From the NCBI GenBank assembly GCA_900553135.1, contig USCO01000121.1, positions 1-6,582 on the forward strand: a DNA stretch of 6,582 nucleotides. Reading direction: 5' to 3'. The position numbers and the translations under genes were made by a program. Under the pieces are notes generated by a model. It made no database searches, had not been told where the DNA came from, and saw nothing but the letters and a program-made list of their open reading frames with translations. Shown one piece after another: positions 1 through 4,645 of this stretch. This DNA comes from an uncultured Eubacteriales bacterium (GTDB taxonomy: Bacteria > Bacillota > Clostridia > Oscillospirales > Oscillospiraceae). Position 1 is the first letter of the stretch, and every line of letters begins with the position of its first letter.

Positions 1-16
1 GCAGGAAGCTTTTTTG

Positions 17-42
17 CCTACTTTTTTCTCGAAAAAAGTAGG
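17..42. repeat. AT-rich perfect inverted repeat at the 3' end of the CBS-domain gene
   Basis: An 11-bp perfect stem, CCTACTTTTTT at 17-27 against AAAAAAGTAGG at 32-42, closes a CTCG loop. It begins at the base directly after the TGA stop (45-43) of the minus-strand CBS-domain gene, so the mRNA would fold right behind the last codon. No U-run follows the stem on either strand, so it is not a textbook intrinsic terminator. It could still mark a 3' end, act as an mRNA stabiliser, or be an interspersed repeat. The structure is seen directly; its role is inferred. Confidence 0.6.
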
Positions 43-942
43 TCAAGAAAGCGTGGCGGGCTCTAATTTTTCTACCAGGGCCCACTCCACACGGCGCTCA
101 CAGAGCTCCTCCACCCGGATGCGCAGGCCCATGGCCTCCACCACGGGACGGCTGCCGTCCTCGGGGATCACGGGCAGCAGGGCAAAGACCAGACCGCCCA
201 CGGTGTCGCAGTCCAGCTCTTCCAGCTCCTCCTCAGGCAGCTCCACGCCCATGGCCTGGGCCAGGTCCTCCAGGTCGGCGGAGCCGGACACCTTCCACTG
301 GCTGTCGCTGAGCTGGATGATCTCCTGCTCCTCCTGGGGGTCGAACTCGTCGTAGATCTTGCCCACCAGCTCCTCCAGCAGGTCCTCCAGGGTGAGCAGA
401 CCGCTGGTGCCGCCGTACTCATCCACCACCAGGGCCATGTGAATCTTCCGGTTCTGCATGTCCCGGAACAGCACGTCGGCCCGCACCGACTGGGGCACGA
501 AATAGGCCGGACGCAGCAGCTTCTCCAGGGGCTGCGGCTCCTTCTGGCTGCGGTTGATCAAATAATCCCGGGTGGACAGAATGCCCACCACGTCGTCGAT
601 ATCCTCTTGGTACACGGGAAAACGGGACAGGCCAGAGCTTTGAATGGTCTCCAGAATGGTCTCATCGTCATCGTCCAGCGCCAGAGCCACCATGTCGGTG
701 CGGTGGCGCATGACGTCGTCGGCGGTCATGCTGTTGAACTCAAAGATATTCTCAATGAGCTCCTTCTCGTTCTGCTCGATGGCGCCGGACTCTTCGCCCT
801 CCTCCACCATCGCCATGATCTCATCGGCCAGCTGCTCCCCCTTGTCCCGGTGCAGCCAGTTCAGCACAGGGCGGTAAAGCAGCAGCACGTTGACTGCCAA
901 ACTGATCCCAAACAAGATGGGCCATAAATGGTCCCCAGACAC
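43..942 (-). CDS. CorC/TlyC-family CBS-domain membrane protein (hemolysin-like, short form)
   Basis: A 299-residue protein with one N-terminal membrane segment (about residues 7-25). It has an acidic linker with the family-typical ENIFEF segment (64-69) and VMRHRTDMVAL (78-88). Two CBS repeats follow (about 74-134 and 140-196), the second with the hallmark DEYGGTSGLLTLEDLLEELV (174-193). A C-terminal CorC_HlyC transporter-associated domain spans about 208-290. CBS pairs bind adenosyl nucleotides, and the family is linked to Mg/Co efflux or membrane integrity; the 'hemolysin' name is historical. The DUF21/CNNM multi-helix domain of full-length (about 430 aa) relatives is absent and replaced by one helix, so the size is near E. 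coli CorC. The start is GTG at 942-940, because the next in-frame Met is residue 43, inside the soluble part. AAGGGGGAA (956-948) serves as RBS. The gene has its own promoter and is monocistronic as far as seen. The family is certain; the transported ion, if any, is unknown. Confidence 0.92.
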   Translation of the reverse strand: MSGDHLWPILFGISLAVNVLLLYRPVLNWLHRDKGEQLADEIMAMVEEGEESGAIEQNEKELIENIFEFNSMTADDVMRHRTDMVALALDDDDETILETIQSSGLSRFPVYQEDIDDVVGILSTRDYLINRSQKEPQPLEKLLRPAYFVPQSVRADVLFRDMQNRKIHMALVVDEYGGTSGLLTLEDLLEELVGKIYDEFDPQEEQEIIQLSDSQWKVSGSADLEDLAQAMGVELPEEELEELDCDTVGGLVFALLPVIPEDGSRPVVEAMGLRIRVEELCERRVEWALVEKLEPATLS

Positions 943-987
943 GGAAATTCCCCCTTAATTTCAAAAAATGACACGGATACAATTTGC

Positions 988-1016
988 ATGATAGCACAAA
1001 ATCTTCCTCCATGCAA
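988..1016 (-). promoter_or_regulatory. Sigma-A-type promoter for the CBS-domain gene
   Basis: On the minus strand TTGCAT (1016-1011) is followed after a 17-base spacer by TATCAT (993-988), with an extended -10 TGC directly upstream (996-994). Transcription would start near 981, giving a leader of about 40 bases before the GTG. It lies directly downstream of the terminator of the small upstream gene, so the two genes appear separately transcribed. The -35 is weak (only TTG conserved), but the extended -10 and exact spacing support it. Confidence 0.55.
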
Positions 1017-1018
1017 GC

Positions 1019-1049
1019 AAAACCCCGGCAGCCAGTTGGGCCGCCGGGG
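1019..1049 (-). terminator. Intrinsic terminator of the small membrane-protein gene
   Basis: Read on the minus strand, CCCCGGC (1049-1043) pairs with GCCGGGG (1029-1023). A G-U wobble and a GCC/GGC inner stem extend it to 11 bp around a CAACT loop, and TTTTGC follows (1022-1017). The wobble pair would be an A-C mismatch on the plus strand, so the structure is built for minus-strand RNA. It lies 7 bases past the TGA of the 80-residue gene. Confidence 0.75.
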
Positions 1050-1056
1050 GAGGGAT

Positions 1057-1299
1057 TCAACCGCTTGGAACGGGGGGATGGGCGTTGCTGCCAAATCCAA
1101 TGACCAGCCACACTACCACCGCAAAATACAAAAGGGCCAGCACCACCAGCAGGACCAGCACGCCCCGGGCCGGGGCAGGCAGCTTGTTCCGCCGGGAAAT
1201 CAGCAGCCACAGGGAGACGGCCAGGATCAAGGCAAACAGCAGCATCACCGGATACGGATTGGTAAACAAAATGTCGATCAAAGTGCCGGAATTGCTCAT
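1057..1299 (-). CDS. Small two-helix membrane protein, hypothetical
   Basis: An 80-residue protein with two hydrophobic helices (about 16-34 and 47-69). A short basic, proline-containing loop joins them (SRRNKLPAPAR, 35-45), and a short tail rich in Pro and Gly follows. I do not recognise a family. The positive loop suggests both termini face outside under the positive-inside rule (inference). Reality is supported by a strong Shine-Dalgarno AAAAGGAGG (1315-1307) 7 bases before the ATG, a plausible promoter upstream and an intrinsic terminator right after the stop. It is transcribed divergently from the CLC transporter and precedes the CBS-domain gene, but is separated from the latter by a terminator and promoter. 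It could be a small accessory or stress protein; no function is claimed. Confidence 0.75.
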   Translation of the reverse strand: MSNSGTLIDILFTNPYPVMLLFALILAVSLWLLISRRNKLPAPARGVLVLLVVLALLYFAVVVWLVIGFGSNAHPPVPSG

Positions 1300-1375
1300 G
1301 GGAACGCCTCCTTTTCCTCTGGATTGCGGCCCATCTCAGGACCAGGGCAGGGGAGAGGGCATGGTTTCTTCTTTC

Positions 1376-1405
1376 ATGCTATCATACCCCGCCGAACTTC
1401 GTCAA
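1376..1405 (-). promoter_or_regulatory. Promoter for the small membrane-protein gene
   Basis: On the minus strand TTGACG (1405-1400, 5 of 6 to consensus) is followed after 18 bases by TAGCAT (1381-1376), with an extended -10 TGA at 1384-1382. The start would be near 1369, leaving a leader of about 70 bases. It is arranged back to back with the CLC promoter, with roughly 27 bp between the two -35 regions, so a regulator bound here could affect both genes. Confidence 0.5.
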
Positions 1406-1432
1406 GAAATCCTGCCTGGGTCCCACTTTCTG

Positions 1433-1462
1433 TTCCCAAAGGCGCGGGGAGTATGCTATAAT
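1433..1462 (+). promoter_or_regulatory. Extended -10 promoter for the CLC transporter transcription unit
   Basis: A perfect -10, TATAAT (1457-1462), carries the extended element TGC directly before it (1454-1456). The -35 is poor; TTCCCA (1433-1438) at 18 bases is the best candidate. Transcription would begin near 1469, giving a leader of only about 24 bases. That is too short for a riboswitch between promoter and start codon. Confidence 0.65.
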
Positions 1463-1492
1463 TTTCTCAAACACCGGACGGAGGAGAGAGAA

Positions 1493-2752
1493 ATGAAGCT
1501 GCCCTGGGCGCGTTGGCTGGAGCATATCCGAGAGGTCGGCATTTTTCTAAAGTGGGTGCTGTACGCCTGCGGCATCGGCCTGTTGGTGGGCGGCGTGGCG
1601 GTGGCCTTTCATCTGGGCATCGACTGGGGCACCCATCTGCGGGGCGAGTTCCCCTGGGTAGTGTTTTTCCTGCCCCTGGGCGGGCCCGCCATCGTACTCA
1701 TCTACCGCATCTGCGGCATGGAGAAGGACCGGGGCACCAACCTGGTGCTCACCGCCGTGCGGGAGGCCGAGCCCATGAAGCTGCGCACCGCCCCCCTCAT
1801 CTTCCTGTCCACCGTCCTCACCCACCTGGTGGGCGGCTCCGCCGGACGCGAAGGGGCCGCGCTGCAGCTGGGCGGCTCCCTGGCCGCCTGGGTGGGCCGG
1901 AACATCCGCCTGGACGAGAAGGACCGCCGGGTCATGGTGATGTGCGGCATGTCCGCCGCCTTCTCCGCCCTGTTCGGCACCCCCTTGACCGCCGCCATCT
2001 TCTCCATGGAGGTGGTGAGCGTGGGGGTGATGTACTACGCCGCCCTGGTGCCCTGCGCCACCGCCGCCATCACTGCCTTTATGCTGGCCCAGTTCTGCGG
2101 CCTGCACGCCAACCCGGGCTATGAGATCGGCGCCGTGGCCCTCCTGTCTCCCACCGCCATCGTCCAGGCGGCGGCCCTGGGGGCTCTGTGTGCCGCCGTG
2201 TCCGTGTTTTTCTGCAAGGCCATGCACCTGGCCCTCAAGCTGTACACCCGCTTTTTCCCCAATCCCGTGCTCCGGGCCGCTGTGGGCGGCGCATTGGTGC
2301 TGGCCCTCACCCTGCTGGTGGGCAACCAGGACTACAACGGGGCGGGCGACGCCGTCATCCGCCGCATGCTGGCGGGGGAGTCCATCCCCCAGGCCTTCCT
2401 GCTGAAAATCCTCTTTACCGCCCTCACCCTGGGCGCCGGATTCCGGGGGGGCGAGATCGTCCCCGTCCTCTTCACCGGGGCCGCCTTCGGCACCACCCTG
2501 GGACCCCTGCTGGGCCTGCCCCACGGATTCGGCGGAGCCATGGGCATGGCGGCGGTGTTCTGCGGGGCCACCAACTGCCCCATGACCGCCCTGATGCTGG
2601 CCTTCGAGCTGTTCGGCGGGGAGAGCCTCACCCTGTACGCCGTGTGCTGCGGGGTGGCCTACATGCTCTCGGGGTACTACGGATTGTACAGCGAACAGAA
2701 GATCGTCTACTCCAAGTTCAAAACCGAGTGGGTGGACCGAAAGGCCAAGTGA
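1493..2752 (+). CDS. CLC-family anion transporter, probable CLC-F-type fluoride/proton antiporter
   Basis: A 419-residue polytopic membrane protein of the CLC fold. The ATG at 1493 is chosen because GGAGGAGAGAG (1480-1490) precedes it and a perfect -10 lies about 30 bases upstream; the open frame continues further upstream but without these signals. At the site of the chloride-type GSGIP motif it reads GTNLV (81-85). At GKEGP it reads GREGA (118-122) with the gating glutamate E120. The later GxFxP region is GFRGGEIVP (316/317-324), and the C-terminal tyrosine region is YYGLYSEQK (395-403). From family knowledge, replacement of GSGIP, a GREG core, GGE-type third motif and about 420-residue length mark the bacterial CLC-F clade, which exports fluoride in exchange for protons. 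Family membership is very secure; fluoride as substrate is a sequence-based inference, and a chloride antiporter remains possible. No C-terminal CBS or TrkA domain is present. It heads a probable three-gene unit. Confidence 0.93.
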   Translation: MKLPWARWLEHIREVGIFLKWVLYACGIGLLVGGVAVAFHLGIDWGTHLRGEFPWVVFFLPLGGPAIVLIYRICGMEKDRGTNLVLTAVREAEPMKLRTAPLIFLSTVLTHLVGGSAGREGAALQLGGSLAAWVGRNIRLDEKDRRVMVMCGMSAAFSALFGTPLTAAIFSMEVVSVGVMYYAALVPCATAAITAFMLAQFCGLHANPGYEIGAVALLSPTAIVQAAALGALCAAVSVFFCKAMHLALKLYTRFFPNPVLRAAVGGALVLALTLLVGNQDYNGAGDAVIRRMLAGESIPQAFLLKILFTALTLGAGFRGGEIVPVLFTGAAFGTTLGPLLGLPHGFGGAMGMAAVFCGATNCPMTALMLAFELFGGESLTLYAVCCGVAYMLSGYYGLYSEQKIVYSKFKTEWVDRKAK

Positions 2753-2841
2753 TCCCACCCCTGCCCATCCTTTCCCATGTCGTCGTGACCCAGGACCAAA
2801 GCCTGTTCGTTTCTTTTTGATTTGAAAGGAAGGTGCATCCC

Positions 2842-3306
2842 ATGAAGTTCTCCAAAAAGCATCTGGCCGCTCTGGTGTGCCTGCTGGCCGCGGTGGCCAT
2901 CTGCCTGGCCGTTTTCCTGGGCCGGTCGGGCAGGGCAGAGGTACTGCACATCTCCAGTCAGGAGGGCATGTCCGCCACCCTGGAGAACCTGTCCTACACC
3001 CAGGACGGACACTTCACGGCCTCCATCTCTCTGACCCTGGACCAGGCGCAGAACACTGCCGCCGGGGCCGACGCCCAGACCCAGCTGGAAGAGCTGAAGG
3101 ACTCCTTCGCCCCCACCATCGCCTACGGGGAGACCTCTCAGCCTCTGGTGGTGAAGAGCAGCTCCCTGCGCACGGAGGGAGGCGCCCCCGCCGTCCTGGT
3201 GCTGGAGATAGACACCTGGCTGACCCTAAATCCGCCCCCGGCGGAGGAGCCGGTGCAGATCTCTCTTCCCGGCTTCTCTGAGCCCTTCCAGACCACCCTG
3301 GCCTGA
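2842..3306 (+). CDS. Membrane-anchored or secreted hypothetical protein
   Basis: A 154-residue protein with a short basic start (MKFSKKH) and a hydrophobic helix at about 8-27. This is an uncleaved anchor or a signal peptide; no lipobox cysteine follows at the right place. The rest is extracytoplasmic, polar and rich in Thr/Ser/Gln, with alternating patterns that suggest a beta-rich fold (for example TASISLTL around 59-66 and PAVLVLEIDTWLTL around 116-129). I do not recognise a family. The ATG at 2842 is preferred over the in-frame GTG at 2833, because AGGAAGG (2827-2833) sits 8 bases before the ATG and overlaps the GTG. It lies 89 bases after the CLC gene and 35 before the VOC gene on the same strand. 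No promoter is evident in either gap, so co-transcription with CLC is likely. Confidence 0.75.
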   Translation: MKFSKKHLAALVCLLAAVAICLAVFLGRSGRAEVLHISSQEGMSATLENLSYTQDGHFTASISLTLDQAQNTAAGADAQTQLEELKDSFAPTIAYGETSQPLVVKSSSLRTEGGAPAVLVLEIDTWLTLNPPPAEEPVQISLPGFSEPFQTTLA

Positions 3307-3341
3307 GCACAACCACTATTTTTCCAAAGGAGATTACCCAC

Positions 3342-3707
3342 ATGATCAAGTTCAACCACTTCAACTTCAACGTCCTGGACCTGAAGCGCACCCTGGCCTT
3401 TTACAAGGAGGCCCTGGGCCTGGAGCCTGTGCGGGAAAAGACCGCCGAGGACGGCTCCTTCAAGCTGGTGTTCCTGGGGGACGGCCTCACCGAGTTCCAG
3501 CTGGAGCTGACCTGGCTCCGGGACCGCACCGAGCCCTATAACCTGGGCGAGTGCGAGTTCCACCTGGCTTTCCACACCGATGAGTACGAGGCCCTCCACG
3601 CCAAGCACCAGGCCATGGGCTGCGTGTGCTACGAGAATCCCGCCATGGGCATCTACTTTATCTCCGATCCCGACGGCTACTGGATCGAAATTGTCCCCGA
3701 GAAGTAA
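3342..3707 (+). CDS. VOC/glyoxalase-I superfamily metalloenzyme (lactoylglutathione lyase-like)
   Basis: A 121-residue protein of the vicinal oxygen chelate fold with two beta-alpha-beta-beta-beta modules (about 1-58 and 69-121). The four expected metal ligands are in glyoxalase-I-like places: H6 (FNHFNF), E55 (FQLEL), H74 (EFHLAF) and E116 (DGYWIEI). The signature FISDPDGYWIEIVP closes the protein, and the first module carries LKRTLAFYKEALGLEPV, typical of glyoxalase I. In characterised relatives the reaction is isomerisation of the methylglyoxal-thiol adduct to S-lactoyl-thiol. Many VOC proteins of this size act on other substrates or confer resistance, so the substrate is not certain. A strong RBS AAAGGAGA (3326-3333) lies 8 bases before the ATG. 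It is probably the last gene of the CLC unit and is followed by two strong hairpins. Confidence 0.9.
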   Translation: MIKFNHFNFNVLDLKRTLAFYKEALGLEPVREKTAEDGSFKLVFLGDGLTEFQLELTWLRDRTEPYNLGECEFHLAFHTDEYEALHAKHQAMGCVCYENPAMGIYFISDPDGYWIEIVPEK

Positions 3708-3708
3708 G

Positions 3709-3750
3709 AAAGTTATCCACAAAGGCCCAGGCCTTTGTGGATAACTTTTT
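3709..3750 (+). terminator. Perfect 19-bp palindrome after the VOC gene, containing two inverted DnaA-box sequences
   Basis: Bases 3709-3727 and 3730-3748 are exactly complementary around a two-base centre, and the run TTTTT ends at 3750. The stem begins one base after the VOC stop codon. In RNA it would be a long stable hairpin with a U-tract, so a terminator for the plus-strand unit is the simplest reading. The arms contain TTATCCACA (3713-3721) and its inverted copy TGTGGATAA (3736-3744), each 9 of 9 to the classical DnaA box. Whether DnaA binds here cannot be seen. Confidence 0.65.
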
Positions 3751-3769
3751 GCCCGTTGCCCGGACAAAG

Positions 3770-3863
3770 CAAAAACCCCCGTTCCAACTGGAACGGGGGT
3801 TTTTTGAGATGCAAAGATCTGATGATGACTGCAGCTGGATGATGGCCATCTCAGCAGCGTCGC
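3770..3863 (-). pseudogene. Degenerate duplicate of the rplQ 3' end plus terminator
   Basis: This segment aligns with 4001-4093 over about 94 bases with five substitutions (3789, 3820, 3827, 3830, 3831) and one extra G in the terminator stem. It carries the last codons of rplQ on the minus strand (DAAEMAIIQL). The final Val and TAA stop are altered, and translation would run on as QSSS. Similarity ends sharply at about 3863, where the intact gene continues upstream as CGCCGCGG. It therefore looks like a partial duplication of the tail of L17 with its terminator, not a gene. Alternatively it is one copy of a wider dispersed repeat that captured this tail. Confidence 0.75.
3771..3804. terminator. 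Bidirectional intrinsic terminator (copy A)
   Basis: AAAAACCCCCGTTCC (3771-3785) is perfectly complementary to GGAACGGGGGTTTTT (3790-3804) around AACT. A G-C stem of 10 bp flanked by A and T runs gives a terminator on both strands. It would back up the palindrome just upstream for the plus-strand unit. It would also stop any minus-strand transcript crossing the convergent zone. It is a better stem than the copy behind rplQ itself, which has lost one G. Confidence 0.8.
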
Positions 3864-4000
3864 GTCGTCGTCGCGGGCTCCATATCCCGCGCTTCGCCCC
3901 GCAGGGGCAAAGCTTACTCATTCAGCCGCTCCTCCTCTCCCCAGAAAAACCGCTTCGCTGGGTTTTCCCGGGGGCCCCGTTATTTCCCGCCGCGGCGAAA
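3864..4000 (-). other. Hairpin-rich intergenic segment between the two rplQ-tail copies (possible repeat or structured RNA)
   Basis: This 137-base stretch has no convincing gene but many short inverted repeats. CGCGGG/CCCGCG pair at 3872-3877 and 3886-3891. A 10-bp stem lies at 3891-3900 with 3904-3913, where the one non-Watson-Crick position is a G-U wobble only in minus-strand RNA. AAAACC/GGTTTT pair at 3946-3951 and 3961-3966. A GC palindrome CGCCGCGGCG sits at 3988-3997. Read on the minus strand it would run into the perfect terminator of copy A. That arrangement fits a small structured RNA, the body of an interspersed repeat, or eroded read-through DNA behind rplQ. No promoter of its own is evident. 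The hairpins are seen; the function is unknown. Confidence 0.35.
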
Positions 4001-4006
4001 CAAAAA

Positions 4007-4035
4007 CCCCCGTTCCAACAGGAACGGGGTTTTTT
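4007..4035 (-). terminator. Terminator of the ribosomal operon behind rplQ (copy B)
   Basis: On the minus strand CCCCGTTCC (4029-4021) pairs with GGAACGGGG (4016-4008) over a TGTT loop. It is followed by G and then TTTTT (4006-4002). It lies about 20 bases past the rplQ stop. The A run on the far side makes it potentially bidirectional. One G fewer than the duplicate copy breaks the symmetry at the base of the stem, but a 9-bp stem remains. Confidence 0.85.
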
Positions 4036-4055
4036 GAGATGCAAAGATCAGATGA

Positions 4056-4400
4056 TTACACCAGCTGGATGATGGCCATCTCAGCAGCGTCGCCGCGGCG
4101 GGGGCCAATGCGGACGATGCGGGTGTAGCCGCCGTTACGCTCGGCATACTTGGGGCCGATCTCCTGGAACAGCTTCTTAGCCACATCCTCCTTGGTGATG
4201 AAGCCCAGAGCCTGACGGTAGGAAGCCAGGTCGTTCTTCTTGGCCAGGGTGATCATCTTCTCGGCCACGGGAGCAACCTCCTTGGCGCGGGTGACGGTGG
4301 TCTTGATCTGGCCGTTCTCCAGCAGGTAGGTCACCATGGCACGGAGCATAGCCTTGCGCTGATCGCTGGTGCGGCCCAGCTTACGGTTCTTCAGAGACAT
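4056..4400 (-). CDS. rplQ: 50S ribosomal protein L17
   Basis: A 114-residue protein covering the whole bacterial L17 family. It opens with NRKLGRTSDQRKAMLRAMV (5-23), continues with KTTVTRAKEVAPVAEKMITLAK, and ends with YTRIVRIGPRRGDAAEMAIIQLV. L17 is an early-assembling protein of the large subunit near the exit tunnel region. The ATG at 4400-4398 is preceded by AAGGAGA (4414-4408) with 7 bases of spacing. It is the last gene of the alpha operon, as is usual in Firmicutes. It is unusually far (247 bases) from rpoA, and that gap holds a possible terminator and a possible promoter. A mutated copy of its last codons and terminator lies about 230 bp downstream. Confidence 0.98.
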   Translation of the reverse strand: MSLKNRKLGRTSDQRKAMLRAMVTYLLENGQIKTTVTRAKEVAPVAEKMITLAKKNDLASYRQALGFITKEDVAKKLFQEIGPKYAERNGGYTRIVRIGPRRGDAAEMAIIQLV

Positions 4401-4435
4401 AGTAAACTCTCCTTCGACCTCGCGTGGCGAGATCC

Positions 4436-4464
4436 ATTATAAATTCGTTCATTGGGCCCAAATG
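4436..4464 (-). promoter_or_regulatory. Possible internal promoter for rplQ
   Basis: A perfect TATAAT lies at 4441-4436 on the minus strand, 35 bases before the rplQ ATG. The matching -35 position at 17 bases reads CATTTG (4464-4459), which is poor, and there is no TG extension. It could give rplQ transcripts independent of rpsK-rpsD-rpoA. AT-rich sequence in a GC-rich genome makes the -10 notable, but the call is tentative. Confidence 0.35.
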
Positions 4465-4545
4465 GGCCGGGAGCACCCGCCTTGGCGGGAGAGAGGAGAC
4501 CTCCCTGTGGAAAGAGGAACGTTACATACCTTTCCTGCTGCCCCG

Positions 4546-4568
4546 AAAAACGGAAGGACGAATCCTTC
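4546..4568 (-). terminator. Weak terminator or attenuator-like hairpin between rpoA and rplQ
   Basis: On the minus strand GAAGGA (4568-4563) pairs with TCCTTC (4558-4553) over a TTCG tetraloop. After CG it is followed by TTTTT (4550-4546). The stem is only 6 bp and half A-U, so termination would be partial at best. It would make rplQ expression lower than, or separable from, that of rpoA. Confidence 0.4.
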
Positions 4569-4645
4569 GCGCTTCTCTTGTCACGCTGCGGATTGGGCGC
4601 GCGGCCGGGTCGTTGCCTTCCCTGCGCGCTGATCCTCTGCGCTTC

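Larger units (their letters stand above)
4401..4645 (-). other. Long rpoA-rplQ spacer / rplQ leader with several hairpins
   Basis: This 245-base gap contains no supported gene. On the minus strand, in transcription order, it holds a UUCG-loop hairpin followed by T5 (4568-4546) and a CCCGCC/GGCGGG hairpin (4489-4476). A GGCCC/GGGCC hairpin with a four-base loop follows (4468-4455), then a TATAAT box (4441-4436). Last is a small CTCGC/GCGAG hairpin (4431-4419) just upstream of the rplQ Shine-Dalgarno. Such length is uncommon inside this operon. It may hold a leader controlling L17 synthesis or a processing region; the sequence alone cannot separate these. Confidence 0.5.

Noticed and set aside
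439..927. A 162-codon open frame on the plus strand opposite the CBS-domain gene
   Set aside because: It is antisense to a clear CBS-domain protein, with no RBS and shadow-like composition.
1085..1492. In-frame upstream extension of the CLC gene
   Set aside because: It crosses the small minus-strand gene and both promoters and encodes no family sequence. The ATG at 1493 has a good RBS and gives the family's usual length.
1300..1492. Fluoride riboswitch upstream of the CLC-F-like gene
   Set aside because: I looked for the conserved GGCGAUGG-type start and the CUGAUG-type 3' part and saw neither. The predicted leader is only about 24 bases.
1547..2758. A 403-codon open frame on the minus strand opposite the CLC gene
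   Set aside because: Its composition is dominated by Gly, His and Gln, as expected for the complement of a GC-biased membrane-protein gene. It has no recognisable domain.
2753..2841. A separate promoter for the secreted-protein gene
   Set aside because: There is T-rich sequence near 2808-2824 but no acceptable -10/-35 pair at a normal spacing.
3864..3880. CGTCGTCGTCG tract as a microsatellite or CRISPR-like repeat
   Set aside because: There are only three short units, with no spacer structure and no cas genes nearby.
3770..4093. The duplicated segments as terminal repeats of an insertion sequence
   Set aside because: The copies are direct, not inverted. No transposase lies between them, and one copy is the genuine rplQ end.
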